From an uncultured Oscillospiraceae bacterium (lineage in GTDB: Bacteria; Bacillota; Clostridia; Oscillospirales; Ruminococcaceae), in the NCBI GenBank assembly GCA_910587135.1, contig CAJULF010000011.1, positions 1 to 55,686 on the forward strand: a stretch of 55,686 nt of DNA, read 5' to 3'. Of the stretch, positions 31,770 through 39,750 are shown one piece after another. The notes beneath the pieces were generated by a model. The model was given only the letters and a program-made list of their open reading frames with translations. It had not been told where the DNA came from and made no database searches. Position numbers and translations under genes: made by a program. The number at the start of each line of letters is the position of its first letter. Within the stretch, counting starts at the first letter, position 1.

Positions 31770-32222
31770 ATGAAAAACCTTTTTAAAGTTCCAATAATCA
31801 TAGCCCTCGGCGGAATGGTTCCGTGTATGGTTGCATTTTCAGCGCCTGTAGAAAATGCGGCTGCCAACAAACAAGACTACAGCCCGGGCATTGATATCAC
31901 GTTAAATGATGGTACAGTGTTTACCGTACCGGAGAACCAGCTTGAGAAATGCCTGTCCTTTATTGACATACTGCAAAATGATCCCGATAGTATCAACATA
32001 CAGCATGTGGAAGCAAGCCCCCTCACATATTACGGATTGAGCGATGGGACACTGCTTCCCGTGCTGGTGGAATATCTGGAAGAGTGCGCTCCCTATATCG
32101 ACGAGTTGCTGCTTATTGATGAGGAGAACGGGATTAAGAATATCCCCGATTTCACGACCAAAGAGGCTATTGACCGTATTCTCTCAATGAGCATTGAGGA
32201 GTTCCGCAATTCTATTTGCTAA
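31770..32222 (+). CDS. Hypothetical secreted protein between duplicated promoters
   Basis: This 150-residue protein has a signal peptide (LFKVPIIIALGGMVPCMVAF, cut near AFSA). The mature part includes two similar segments, ITLNDGTVFTVPENQLEKCL and YGLSDGTLLPVLVEYLEECA, each a strand-turn (DGT) followed by a helix with a Cys, which suggests an internal duplication. No family is recognised. AAAGGAG-like AAAGGAGAG is 9 bases before the ATG. The frame stays open after the TAA stop for about 55 codons, but nothing there is convincing. It has its own promoter copy and terminator. Confidence 0.65.
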   Translation: MKNLFKVPIIIALGGMVPCMVAFSAPVENAAANKQDYSPGIDITLNDGTVFTVPENQLEKCLSFIDILQNDPDSINIQHVEASPLTYYGLSDGTLLPVLVEYLEECAPYIDELLLIDEENGIKNIPDFTTKEAIDRILSMSIEEFRNSIC

Positions 32223-32302
32223 GAGTTCAACGTTGGGAACTCGGACATTTACCGCGGCTACGGCAGAACTTATCCCTGCGCGATTGATACCGGCAATAAC
32301 CG

Positions 32303-32339
32303 AAAACCGCTCAATGCGAAAGCACAGAGCGGTTTTTAT
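32303..32339 (+). terminator. Terminator after the 150-residue protein gene
   Basis: AAACCGCTC and GAGCGGTTT make a 9-bp stem followed by TTATT. It separates this gene from serC. Confidence 0.8.
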
Positions 32340-32443
32340 TGCAAAAAATCGTTTACTATATGCTTTACCCGCTTGACAGATTGGCAAAATTAGCTTATAA
32401 TATAAATGTATGCTGTTAGAAGTAAGGGGTAAGATGTAAGACG
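32336..32443 (+). repeat. Direct repeat, copy 2, containing the serC promoter
   Basis: Second copy of the 31627-31729 sequence; it leads to serC. Confidence 0.88.
32373..32401 (+). promoter_or_regulatory. Promoter of serC
   Basis: TTGACA (32373-32378) and TATAAT (32396-32401), 17-base spacer. The leader to serC is about 125 bases and holds a long imperfect hairpin. Confidence 0.85.
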
Positions 32444-32495
32444 TAAGAATTTTCGGGAAAGAGGGTTCTTACCTCTTACCTCTCACATCTTACTT
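32421..32495. repeat. Heptamer-like GTAAGA repeats forming an inverted pair
   Basis: The left arm repeats GTAAGGG, GTAAGAT, GTAAGAC; the right arm is the complement pattern (CTTACCT, CTTACCT, CATCTTACTT). They can fold into a long imperfect hairpin in the serC leader. A similar array occurs at 46112-46210. Confidence 0.55.
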
Positions 32496-32533
32496 CCTCA
32501 GAAAATATCTGACAATTCAGGAGGAAACAACAA

Positions 32534-33613
32534 ATGAGAGTTTACAATTTCAGCGCGGGTCCCGCTGTTCTGCCCGAGGAAGTACTTAAAGAAGCGGCGG
32601 ATGAAATGCTGGATTACAAAGGCACGGGTATGTCGGTCATGGAGATGTCCCACCGGTCGAAGGCATATGACGAGATAATCAAGACCGCGGAGCAGGATAT
32701 CAGAGATCTGATGAACATTCCCGACAACTACAAGGTGCTGTTTTTGCAGGGCGGCGCTTCTCAGCAGTTCGCGGCTGTTCCGATGAATCTGATGAAAAAC
32801 AAAAAGGCTGCATATATCATCACGGGTCAGTGGGCAAAGAAGGCTTACCAGGAGGCACAGATATACGGCGAGGCTGTCGCGGTGGCTTCCTCCGCGGACA
32901 AGACATTTTCTTATATCCCCGACTGCTCGAATCTTGATATCCCCGAGGACGCGGACTATGTTTACATCTGCGAGAACAACACTATCTACGGTACAAAATT
33001 CAAGAATCTTCCCGACACCAAGGGGCACATTCTCGTGGCGGATGTTTCCTCCTGCTTTCTGTCAGAGCCGGTTGACGTGACAAAGTACGGCGTAATCTAT
33101 GGCGGCGTTCAGAAGAACGTAGGTCCCGCGGGTGTTGTTATCGCCATTATTCGTGAGGATCTCATCACTGATGACGTTCTCCCCGGCACTCCCACCATGC
33201 TTAAGTGGAAGACCCAGGCGGATAACGATTCGCTTTACAACACTCCCCCCTGCTATGGAATCTATATCTGCGGCAAGGTATTCAAGTGGATAAAGAAGAT
33301 GGGCGGACTGGAGGCTATGAAGGCTCACAACGAGAAGAAAGCCAAGATATTGTATGATTTCCTCGACTCCAGCAAGCTGTTCAAGGGCACGGTAGTTCCC
33401 GAGGATCGCTCGCTGATGAATGTTCCCTTTGTTACGGGCAACGAGGAACTTGACGCAAAATTTGTCAAGGAGGCAAAGGCGGCGGGCTTTGAGAACCTTA
33501 AGGGTCACAGAACCGTCGGCGGCATGAGAGCGTCTATTTACAACGCTATGCCTATCGAGGGCGTTGAAAAGCTGGTGGCTTTCATGAAGAAGTTTGAGGA
33601 AGAGAACGGCTGA
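32534..33613 (+). CDS. serC: Phosphoserine aminotransferase
   Basis: SerC converts 3-phosphohydroxypyruvate and glutamate to phosphoserine and 2-oxoglutarate using PLP, the second step of serine synthesis; it can also serve pyridoxine synthesis. The 359-residue protein matches along its length: VYNFSAGPAVLPEEVL, GMSVMEMSHRSKAYDEI, FLQGGASQQFAAVP, YICENNTIYGT, VADVSSCFLSEPVDV, YGGVQKNVGPAG (PLP lysine in QKN), TPPCYGIYI, and GGMRASIYNAMP. GGAGGAA precedes the ATG. It heads serC-DUF6440-serA. No serB is present in the window. Confidence 0.97.
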   Translation: MRVYNFSAGPAVLPEEVLKEAADEMLDYKGTGMSVMEMSHRSKAYDEIIKTAEQDIRDLMNIPDNYKVLFLQGGASQQFAAVPMNLMKNKKAAYIITGQWAKKAYQEAQIYGEAVAVASSADKTFSYIPDCSNLDIPEDADYVYICENNTIYGTKFKNLPDTKGHILVADVSSCFLSEPVDVTKYGVIYGGVQKNVGPAGVVIAIIREDLITDDVLPGTPTMLKWKTQADNDSLYNTPPCYGIYICGKVFKWIKKMGGLEAMKAHNEKKAKILYDFLDSSKLFKGTVVPEDRSLMNVPFVTGNEELDAKFVKEAKAAGFENLKGHRTVGGMRASIYNAMPIEGVEKLVAFMKKFEEENG

Positions 33614-33626
33614 TACGGAGAAAACT

Positions 33627-33824
33627 ATGGCTAAGGTTGAAGACAGATTTGTAAAAGTTTATTCGCAGGGTAACGGGCTTACTTCAAGCCAGATAGACGT
33701 TTTTGTGGATAAGGTCACGGGTATAAATTATATGTTCTGTCAAGCCGGCTATGCGGGCGGACTTACTCCGCTGCTCGACCCGGACGGGAAACCTGTTGTT
33801 ACCGTCGTTGATAAGAAAAACTAA
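33627..33824 (+). CDS. DUF6440 family small protein
   Basis: A 65-residue cytoplasmic protein with the pattern DRFVKVYSQGNG, IDVFVDKVTGINYMFCQAGYAGGLTPLL in two parts, and DPDGKPVV, matching a family recalled as DUF6440, of unknown function. From the ATG at 33627 with GGAGAAA upstream. It is 13 bases after serC and belongs to the serine operon; its role there is unknown. Confidence 0.8.
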   Translation: MAKVEDRFVKVYSQGNGLTSSQIDVFVDKVTGINYMFCQAGYAGGLTPLLDPDGKPVVTVVDKKN

Positions 33825-33904
33825 ACGTGCCGAACCGAAATCCGACAGCAGCGTCCCGCTCGCGCAGTAAAGCAGCGTAAAGCAAGCAGCGGCACAACGT
33901 CTAC

Positions 33905-34036
33905 GCATAAGATCTTCCGCAAGCCGCTATGGAAGCGCAGTGGAGAAAAGCGGAACGGAGCGTTCACGGCGGGCTGTCACCAATGATGCGAAGCGCCGTT
34001 GGCAGCGGTGCGGAAAATTCTTTTTAAATAAGGAGA
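33905..34036 (+). repeat. Family A repeat (A5) ending at the serA ribosome site
   Basis: ATCTTCCGCAAGCCGC opens; GGAGCGTTCACGGCGGG and a degenerate CACCAATG.../...GTTGG arm follow; GGTGCGGAAAATTC closes; then TTTTTAAATAAGGAG leads directly to serA. Confidence 0.72.
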
Positions 34037-34042
34037 TTAACA

Positions 34043-35206
34043 ATGTACAATATACAAACATTAAATAAAATAGCCGCTTGCGGCACGGACTTGATGGACA
34101 AGTCCAAGTACGCTTTCGGCGATGATGTAAAGAACCCCGACGCGATTCTGGTGCGCTCGGCGGCTATGCATGATATGGAGCTCGGCGACAATCTTCTCGC
34201 TATCGCGAGAGCGGGCGCGGGCACTAATAATATCCCCATTGACAAGTGCAGCGAAAAGGGCGTTGTTGTATTCAACACCCCCGGCGCGAACGCAAACGCG
34301 GTAAAAGAGCTTGTTATCGCTGCGCTGCTGATGTCCTCACGCAAGATACCCGCTTCGCTGGATTGGATAAAAACCCTCAAGGGTAAGGGCGACGAGGTAG
34401 GAAAGCTGGTCGAAAAGGGCAAAAGCCAGTTCGCGGGCCCCGAAATTATGGGCAAGAAGCTCGGCGTTATCGGTCTGGGAGCTATCGGTATTCTGGTGGC
34501 GAACGCCGCAGCGGCGCTCGGTATGGACGTTTACGGCGCAGACCCGTTCCTTTCGGTAGACGGAGCGCTCAAGCTGTCGGGCAAGGTTCACTATGTAAAG
34601 AGCAACAAAGAGATATTCGAGCAGTGCGATTACATCACCCTGCACGTTCCGCTTCTGCCCGACACCAAGGGTATGATAAACGCGGATGTCATCGCTTCAA
34701 TGAAAAAGAACGTCCGTCTGCTTAATTTCAGCCGCGACGCTCTGGTTGACGAAACGGCTATTATCGACGCGCTGAATAACGGCGGAATGGCTTGCTATGT
34801 CACCGACTTCCCGACGGACGCGCTTATCGGCGTGGATGGCGTAGTAGCTCTGCCTCACCTCGGAGCTTCCACTCCCGAAAGTGAGGATAACTGCGCGGTC
34901 ATGGCGGTCAAGGAGATAATGGACTATATAGAAAACGGAAATATCAAAAACTCCGTAAATCTCCCCAACGTGGAAATGACGATAAGCGGAAGCGCGAAGA
35001 TATGCGTAATCCACAAGAATGTAGAGGGCGTTATCAACAGCCTTACCGCTCCCGTTTCCGCAGCCGGTCTTAACATCGAGAATATGATGAGCAAATCCAA
35101 GAAGGACTATGCGTACACCTGCCTTGACGTTTCGGGCAACACCACCGGCATAGAGTCCAAGCTGATGGAAGCGGCTAACGTTATTTCGGTAAGAGTTATC
35201 AAGTAA
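34043..35206 (+). CDS. serA: D-3-phosphoglycerate dehydrogenase
   Basis: SerA oxidises 3-phosphoglycerate to 3-phosphohydroxypyruvate with NAD+, the committed step of serine synthesis. The 387 residues show a substrate domain (AILVRSAAMHDMELGDNL, RAGAGTNNIP), the NAD-binding loop LGVIGLGAIGILVANAA (about 138-154), FSRDALVDETAII, and the catalytic-region GVVALPHLGASTPES with the His. The last 75 residues (KICVIHKNVEGVINSL onward) are an ACT domain, usually regulatory. It is co-directional with serC but separated by repeat A5, so it may have distinct translation control. Confidence 0.95.
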   Translation: MYNIQTLNKIAACGTDLMDKSKYAFGDDVKNPDAILVRSAAMHDMELGDNLLAIARAGAGTNNIPIDKCSEKGVVVFNTPGANANAVKELVIAALLMSSRKIPASLDWIKTLKGKGDEVGKLVEKGKSQFAGPEIMGKKLGVIGLGAIGILVANAAAALGMDVYGADPFLSVDGALKLSGKVHYVKSNKEIFEQCDYITLHVPLLPDTKGMINADVIASMKKNVRLLNFSRDALVDETAIIDALNNGGMACYVTDFPTDALIGVDGVVALPHLGASTPESEDNCAVMAVKEIMDYIENGNIKNSVNLPNVEMTISGSAKICVIHKNVEGVINSLTAPVSAAGLNIENMMSKSKKDYAYTCLDVSGNTTGIESKLMEAANVISVRVIK

Positions 35207-35240
35207 GTAACCGTAACTGAGAACGCTAAGGAGAAAATGC

Positions 35241-35846
35241 ATGAGCAGGCTTAATTTTGCTATCGGCAAGCTGATATTATTGTTGTTTGAGGCGGCGGTG
35301 GGAGTTGTCCTGCTGGTAAACCCCATAGGCTTTGCAACGGTGTTTGTTACTGTTGTGGGAGTGCTTCTCGCGGCAGTCGGACTGATGTTTATATTGCAGT
35401 ATTTCCGTTCCGAGCCGGAGGAAGCGCAAAAGGGACAGGGGCTGTTAAAGGGCTGCTGTGCGCTTCTGGTCGGACTGTTCTGCGCGCTGAACACCCAGTG
35501 GTTTATCGACGCGTTCCCGCTGCTTACGGTGATACACGGCATAGTTATCCTGTTTACGGGAATTATTCGTCTGCAATGGACGGTGGATATGCTGCGGCTT
35601 AAGATGAAAAGATGGTATATCGCGGCAGGCGGAGCGGTCGTTTCGATCGTGCTCGCGGTGATAATCTTTACTAATCCCTTTGGAGTGTCACAGGCTATAT
35701 GGACATTTATCGGGATATCATTCCTGGTAGACGCTGTCGCGGATCTTGCGGTGCTTATCTTCTCCGGAAAACGGGAGATGGAAGCCGCAAAGCGGGAGAT
35801 AGTTATCCCCGAGGAAGATGAAACAGCCGGCGAGGAAACGGAATAA
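35241..35846 (+). CDS. DUF308/HdeD-like membrane protein
   Basis: A 201-residue membrane protein with about six hydrophobic helices in pairs (ILLLFEAAVGVVLLV, VVGVLLAAVGLMFIL, LLVGLFCAL, IVILFTGIIRL, GGAVVSIVLAVIIF, IGISFLVDAVADLAVLIF), the repeat pattern of DUF308 proteins. The C-terminus is charged (EEDETAGEETE). AAGGAG precedes the ATG. It follows serA by 34 bases. Function unknown; HdeD in enterobacteria is linked to acid resistance, but that does not carry over safely. Confidence 0.82.
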   Translation: MSRLNFAIGKLILLLFEAAVGVVLLVNPIGFATVFVTVVGVLLAAVGLMFILQYFRSEPEEAQKGQGLLKGCCALLVGLFCALNTQWFIDAFPLLTVIHGIVILFTGIIRLQWTVDMLRLKMKRWYIAAGGAVVSIVLAVIIFTNPFGVSQAIWTFIGISFLVDAVADLAVLIFSGKREMEAAKREIVIPEEDETAGEETE

Positions 35847-35866
35847 CATCAAGGTATATAAGTATA

Positions 35867-35893
35867 GCCGCCGCACTCATAAAGTGCGGCGGC
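35867..35893 (+). terminator. Terminator after the DUF308 gene
   Basis: GCCGCCGCACT and AGTGCGGCGGC form an 11-bp perfect stem with loop CATAA; the tail is AGCTTGT rather than a T run. Confidence 0.7.
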
Positions 35894-35895
35894 AG

Positions 35896-36041
35896 CTTGT
35901 AAAAAAAGCCTATTGGCAACGCAATGTCGGCGCATCAAATTTCAAAAAGTGCACATTTGCCAAATGGCAAATGTGCATGGCTGCCGGAAATTTTGAAATT
36001 TTTTTAAATAATCCGCTTTAGGTCAACCTTATATACAAGCT
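35896..36041 (-). repeat. Family B repeat (B6), reduced copy
   Basis: Contains AAGCCTATTGG, GCAATGTCGGCGCATCAAA, TTTCAAAAAG, hairpin GCACATTTGCC/GGCAAATGTGC, TTTTGAAATTTTTT and GGTCAACCTTATATACAAGC. The second hairpin is almost completely missing. Confidence 0.78.
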
Positions 36042-36135
36042 GAAAAAAGCCTATTGACAACGCAACGTTGGCGAATTAAATTTCAAAAAATCGCGATTTG
36101 CCGAATGGCAAATGAAGCGCGTTTTCCGCGTAAAA
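36042..36135 (-). repeat. Family B fragment (B7), tandem to B6
   Basis: Starts AAAAAAGCCTATTGACAACGC, keeps TTTCAAAAA and a GATTTGCC/GGCAAATG hairpin, then degenerates. Confidence 0.65.
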
Positions 36136-36221
36136 TTATAAATGCAAGGGATCGGAAAAATCCCTATTTTATTATACACCATCAAACAGATACAATCAAG
36201 CGGTTTTTGTGTAATAAAATC

Positions 36222-36250
36222 TTGACAAATCAGACGATCTAAGTTATAAT
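36222..36250 (+). promoter_or_regulatory. Promoter of the DUF554 pseudogene
   Basis: TTGACA (36222-36227) and TATAAT (36245-36250), 17 bases apart; intact even though the gene is broken. Confidence 0.78.
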
Positions 36251-36285
36251 ATTCAAGGCTAAAAGCGGACGAAAAAGGGAATATA

Positions 36286-36621
36286 TTGCCGGAACCGGGA
36301 ACGATAATAAACACCGCCGCGATAATCATAGGCGGATTGCGCGGGCTGCTTTTCGGGCGCTTCGGGGAATGGCTCAAGATCAAGGCGGGCAACGCAAAGG
36401 ACAAGTGCTTTGTAAACGGATTCGTCACCGCCTCGCTCACTGTGTGCATAGGCGCTATGGCGATATTAGGGGCTATACGCGACGGAATACTCGGGGACTG
36501 CTAAGTGCTGGTCACAAAGGCGATACCGGACTTCATTATTATAATGGTGATGACCTGCTCCCTCGGTAAAGGCTGCATTTTTTCCGCGATACCCGCCGCG
36601 GCGTTTGCGGGTATTACATAA
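36286..36621 (+). pseudogene. Broken DUF554 (YqgA-like) membrane protein gene
   Basis: The start PGTIINTAAIIIGGLRGLLFGR matches the first helix of DUF554 proteins, and FVNGFVTASLTVCIGAMAILG with IRDGILGD matches a later conserved region; about 60-70 residues between them are missing. A TAA at the end of GDC interrupts the frame, after which the same frame continues VLVTKAIPDFIIIMVMTCSL and CIFSAIPAAAFAGIT, matching the family again. So the gene has an internal deletion, an in-frame stop and an early end. TTG is the only visible start. Confidence 0.82.
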
Positions 36622-36702
36622 TACGTTGTAATCCACATATATAAAAAATACCGCTCAATTTTTGATAGAATTGCCAAAAAATTTAAAATGCTGATAAAGT
36701 AT

Positions 36703-36731
36703 TTGACTTTTTAAAAAATAAGAGTTATAAT
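36703..36731 (+). promoter_or_regulatory. Promoter of the aldo/keto reductase operon
   Basis: TTGACT (36703-36708) and TATAAT (36726-36731), 17-base spacer, about 50 bases before the start codon. Confidence 0.8.
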
Positions 36732-36784
36732 GTTAAAAGGGGAACAAGTTGCTCCGAAATAATCAAGAAAGAAGGTCGAACACA

Positions 36785-37921
36785 ATGCTTTATAAGGATT
36801 TTCAGGACATTAAACTGTCAACTCTCGGACTGGGCTGTATGCGGCTTCCCGTAAAGAACGGAAACGACGCGGAGATCGACGAGGAGAAGACCGCCGAGAT
36901 GGTGGACTATGCCATCAAAAACGGTATAAATTACTTTGACACGGCGTGGGGATATCATGCGGGCATGTCGGAAACGGTTATCGGCAGGATTCTTTCAAAA
37001 TACCCGCGCGAAAGCTTTTATCTGGCTTCAAAATTCCCGGGATACGACCTGTCCAACATGGACAAGGTGGAAGAGATTTTTGAAAAGCAGCTCGAAAAAT
37101 GCGCGGTCGATTATTTTGATTTTTACCTCTTCCACAATGTCTGCGAGATGAATATCGAACAATACCTTGACCCCAAATACGGTATTTTCGACTACCTCAT
37201 CAAGCAGAAGGAAAACGGCAGAATAAAGCACCTGGGCTTTTCTGCACACGGCAGCGTGGAAATTATGAAGCGCTTTCTGGACGCTTACGGGGAGCATATG
37301 GAGTTCTGCCAGATACAGCTCAACTACATAGACTGGGCATTCCAGAACGCCAAGGAAAAGGTTTATCTCGTTAAGTCCCGAAAAATACCCGTATGGGTCA
37401 TGGAGCCGCTGCGCGGAGGAGAGCTTGCTAAGATGTCCGATGAGGAGTTTGCGCGGCTTAAGGAACTGCGTCCCGAGGAGAGCATACCCGCGTGGGCTTT
37501 CAGATTTTTGCAGTCGCTGCCCGCGGTAAAGCTTACGCTTTCGGGAATGTCCAACTTTGAGCAGCTCAAGGAAAACATCAGGACTTTTTCCGAGGATAAG
37601 CCGCTTTCGGACAAGGAAATGGACACCATTCTGGATATCGCCGACAAGCGTATAGAGAAGATATCTCTCCCTTGCACCGCCTGCCGCTACTGCACGACTC
37701 ACTGCCCGCAGGGTCTGGATATTCCGTCGCTTATCGCGCTGTATAATGAGCACTGCTTCACGCATGGCGGATTTATTGCACCCATGGCTCTTATGGCTGT
37801 TCCGGACGATAAAAAGCCATCTGCGTGTATCGGCTGCCGCAGCTGCGAAGCGGTCTGTCCGCAGCAAATAAAGATATCGGAAGCCATGGCGGACTTCTCG
37901 GAAAAACTTGCACATAATTAG
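36785..37921 (+). CDS. Aldo/keto reductase with C-terminal 4Fe-4S ferredoxin domain
   Basis: From the ATG at 36785 (GAAGG upstream) the protein has 378 residues. The aldo/keto reductase barrel shows LGLGCMRLP, GINYFDTAWGYHAGMSE (catalytic Asp/Tyr), LASKFPGYD (Lys), DFYLFHNV and an NAD(P)-side KLTLSGMSN. The C-terminal part adds two cluster motifs, CTACRYCTTHCP and CIGCRSCEAVCP, so it likely carries two 4Fe-4S clusters and may use ferredoxin electrons. Such fusions are frequent in anaerobic Clostridia; the substrate is unknown. It is 15 bases before an ECF S component. Confidence 0.92.
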   Translation: MLYKDFQDIKLSTLGLGCMRLPVKNGNDAEIDEEKTAEMVDYAIKNGINYFDTAWGYHAGMSETVIGRILSKYPRESFYLASKFPGYDLSNMDKVEEIFEKQLEKCAVDYFDFYLFHNVCEMNIEQYLDPKYGIFDYLIKQKENGRIKHLGFSAHGSVEIMKRFLDAYGEHMEFCQIQLNYIDWAFQNAKEKVYLVKSRKIPVWVMEPLRGGELAKMSDEEFARLKELRPEESIPAWAFRFLQSLPAVKLTLSGMSNFEQLKENIRTFSEDKPLSDKEMDTILDIADKRIEKISLPCTACRYCTTHCPQGLDIPSLIALYNEHCFTHGGFIAPMALMAVPDDKKPSACIGCRSCEAVCPQQIKISEAMADFSEKLAHN

Positions 37922-37936
37922 AAAGGAGAACAGACA

Positions 37937-38491
37937 ATGAACACAATTGCGAAAACCAAACAGCGCCTTTCGGTAAAGGCACAGATATTGGCGGGACTTT
38001 CCGCCGTAGTTGCGGCGATAGCGTTACCGCAGATACTTCATATTCTCGGTGCTTCAACGGGTTTGGGCTCGTCTTTGGGCGAGATATTCCTGCCCATGCA
38101 CCTGCCGATAATGCTTGTGGGGCTTATGGCTGGACCTTTCGCGGGAGCAGCAGCGGGACTTGCCGCTCCGCTGCTCAGCTCGCTGCTGACCACCATGCCC
38201 GCGGCGGGGATTCTCCCCTTTATGATGATAGAGCTTTGTGTTTACGGACTTGCTGCGGGAGCGCTCAGAAGCGTGAATATACCCACCGTGTTAAAGGTGC
38301 TTATTACGCAGGTTGCGGGAAGAGCTGTCCGCGCGGGCGCGATATGCCTTGCGGTCTGCGCTTTCGACTATGATAAGATAGGCGTTGCGGTTATCTGGAC
38401 AAGTATCACCGCGGGTCTTATCGGTATAGCTCTCCAGTTGGTGCTTATCCCGCTGATAATGTACAGATTTGACGGTATCAAATCAAAATAA
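37937..38491 (+). CDS. ECF transporter S component
   Basis: A 184-residue membrane protein with about six helices. The motif GEIFLPMHLPIMLVGLMAGP followed by GAAAGLAAPLLSSLLTTMP is typical of a group of ECF S components of unknown substrate. AAAGGAGAA lies 8 bases before the ATG. It is tightly linked to the aldo/keto reductase, which suggests that the imported compound or its product is reduced by that enzyme; this is inference. No EcfA/EcfT gene is in the window. Confidence 0.82.
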   Translation: MNTIAKTKQRLSVKAQILAGLSAVVAAIALPQILHILGASTGLGSSLGEIFLPMHLPIMLVGLMAGPFAGAAAGLAAPLLSSLLTTMPAAGILPFMMIELCVYGLAAGALRSVNIPTVLKVLITQVAGRAVRAGAICLAVCAFDYDKIGVAVIWTSITAGLIGIALQLVLIPLIMYRFDGIKSK

Positions 38492-38511
38492 TTTCTCCTG
38501 AAACTCAAATT

Positions 38512-38547
38512 ATTATCCCCCTTTGGCAGAGGGGGATAATTCAGTTT
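38512..38547 (+). terminator. Terminator after the ECF S component
   Basis: ATTATCCCCCT and AGGGGGATAAT form an 11-bp stem followed by TCAGTTTTTAT. Confidence 0.85.
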
Positions 38548-38733
38548 TTATATAAAGGTTGACCTAAGGCTAATTATTTAAAAAAATTTCAAAATTTCCG
38601 CACTCACGCTCCGCTTCACTTCGTTTCGCTCTGCGCGACTGCGGAAACCGTACACATTTGCCTTTCGGCAAATGTGTACTTTTTGAAATTTCATGCGCCG
38701 ACATTGCGTTGTCAATAGGCTTTTTCTACAGAC
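38547..38733 (+). repeat. Family B repeat (B8)
   Basis: ATATAAAGGTTGACCTAAGGC, outer arms, hairpin CCGCACTCACGC.../GCGACTGCGG (imperfect), hairpin TACACATTTGCC/GGCAAATGTGTA and right end AGGCTTTTTCTACAG. It lies between two similar hairpins (38512-38540 and 38736-38760). Confidence 0.82.
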
Positions 38734-39065
38734 TGTATCCCCCCTTGATAAAGGGGGATAAATTTTTTATTTTTATGTGCCTCACTAATTATAAGCAGAG
38801 CGTCCGCTATTTCATTTGACATTGTTCGATAATTCTCTATCAATTTTCGTTCCTTTTCGGAAAGGTACAAGCATTCTCCCTCGTTAAAATGCTCAGAAAG
38901 CGTTACGCTAAGCGGTAATATCAATAGTGTATCAATGGTTAGCTGACGTGAGCCTTCCTCAATTCCCTTGATATGATGTCCCGAAATACCTGTGATTTAT
39001 GTTTAACGATAACGTGTAATGCCCTTAGCTCACGCAGCTCTTTTATACGCTTTCACAAATCCATA
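38712..39065 (-). pseudogene. Broken XRE-family regulator
   Basis: On the minus strand a helix-turn-helix protein can be pieced together across frames: KRIKELRELRALHVIVKH in one frame, with a stop after MDL, then GHHIKGIEEGSRQLTIDTLL in another, continuing ILPLSVTLSEHFNEGECLYL and SEKERKLIENYRTMSNEI. The IEEGSR...TIDTLL pattern is the end of an XRE DNA-binding domain. At least one frameshift and one stop disrupt it. Its 3' end runs through a terminator-like hairpin into repeat B8. Confidence 0.72.
38736..38774 (+). terminator. Second terminator-like hairpin beside B8
   Basis: TATCCCCC and GGGGGATA form an 8-bp stem followed by AATTTTTTATTTTT. It nearly copies the hairpin on the other side of B8, and also lies at the 3' end of the broken regulator gene. 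Confidence 0.7.
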
Positions 39066-39077
39066 TCACGCCTCTTT

Positions 39078-39395
39078 TCACTCTTGAAGCAATCCTTGTA
39101 AATATGCTTGCAGTTTTGCTTTCTGTATAGTGTTAAGGCGTTTGAATCCAAAAAGTATTTCCCTTTCCGCTTCTGAAAGTCCAAATGATGAAACGCTGAT
39201 TTTTTCGTCGCTTATTTCAAGCAGATAATCAGATGAAACGCCAAAAAATTCCGCGATTCGACGTATCGTATTTAAATCTGATTCCGATATTTCAAGCTCG
39301 TATTTGCTTATCATTGCCTGTGTGACATTCAGTTCAGCCGCGAGCCTTTGTTGGTTTATACCGCGTTCTTCACGCAAAATCCTTATTCTGTTCAT
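39078..39395 (-). CDS. XRE-family helix-turn-helix regulator
   Basis: A 105-residue protein with an N-terminal HTH_3 domain: IRILREERGINQQRLAAELNV, TQAMISKYELEISESDLNTIR in two parts, then AEFFGVSSDYLL. A C-terminal helical tail (LSEAEREILFGFKRLNTIQK) may dimerise. Likely a repressor; target unknown. It lies between a broken relative and an Arc-like gene. Confidence 0.88.
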   Translation of the reverse strand: MNRIRILREERGINQQRLAAELNVTQAMISKYELEISESDLNTIRRIAEFFGVSSDYLLEISDEKISVSSFGLSEAEREILFGFKRLNTIQKAKLQAYLQGLLQE

Positions 39396-39550
39396 TTTAA
39401 ACCCTATTGCGGTGTTTTTTTGCTGATAAAAACAATTTTCTGACCATTTGCGTAATGAGCTTCATGGTTGGCTGCAACATTATGTTTATCAAGCATTTTT
39501 TAATCAATCTGCCGATAAGCTTTAAATAGCCATAACGCTCACTTGCTCAA

Positions 39551-39733
39551 TCACTGCTTCTTTTCGGAAAGTATGATCTCCCCGTGCTCCTTTTCAAATT
39601 CTTCAATGCGCTTTTTCAACATCTGCTCTATTTCCCTGTTGGCGGAACGCCCCTCATATTCGGCTACATAACGAAATTTCTGAAATAAATATCTATCCAT
39701 TCGTAATGTATACCTAAGAAGTTTTTCCTCCAT
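39551..39733 (-). CDS. Arc-like ribbon-helix-helix protein
   Basis: A 60-residue protein from the ATG at 39733, with GAGGTG six bases upstream. EKLLRYTLRMDRYLFQKF gives the beta-strand and first helix, and AEYEGRSANREIEQMLKKRI the second, the pattern of Arc/MetJ-type dimeric repressors. The tail is charged. It is divergent from the SLOG gene, and identical TATAATGGTG strings on both strands of the shared control region could be its operators. Confidence 0.82.
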   Translation of the reverse strand: MEEKLLRYTLRMDRYLFQKFRYVAEYEGRSANREIEQMLKKRIEEFEKEHGEIILSEKKQ

Positions 39734-39750
39734 AATATTCACCTCAATTT

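Noticed and set aside
32220..32400. Readthrough extension of the 150-residue secreted protein past its TAA
   Set aside because: The frame stays open but runs through a terminator hairpin and the serC promoter, with no sign of protein conservation.
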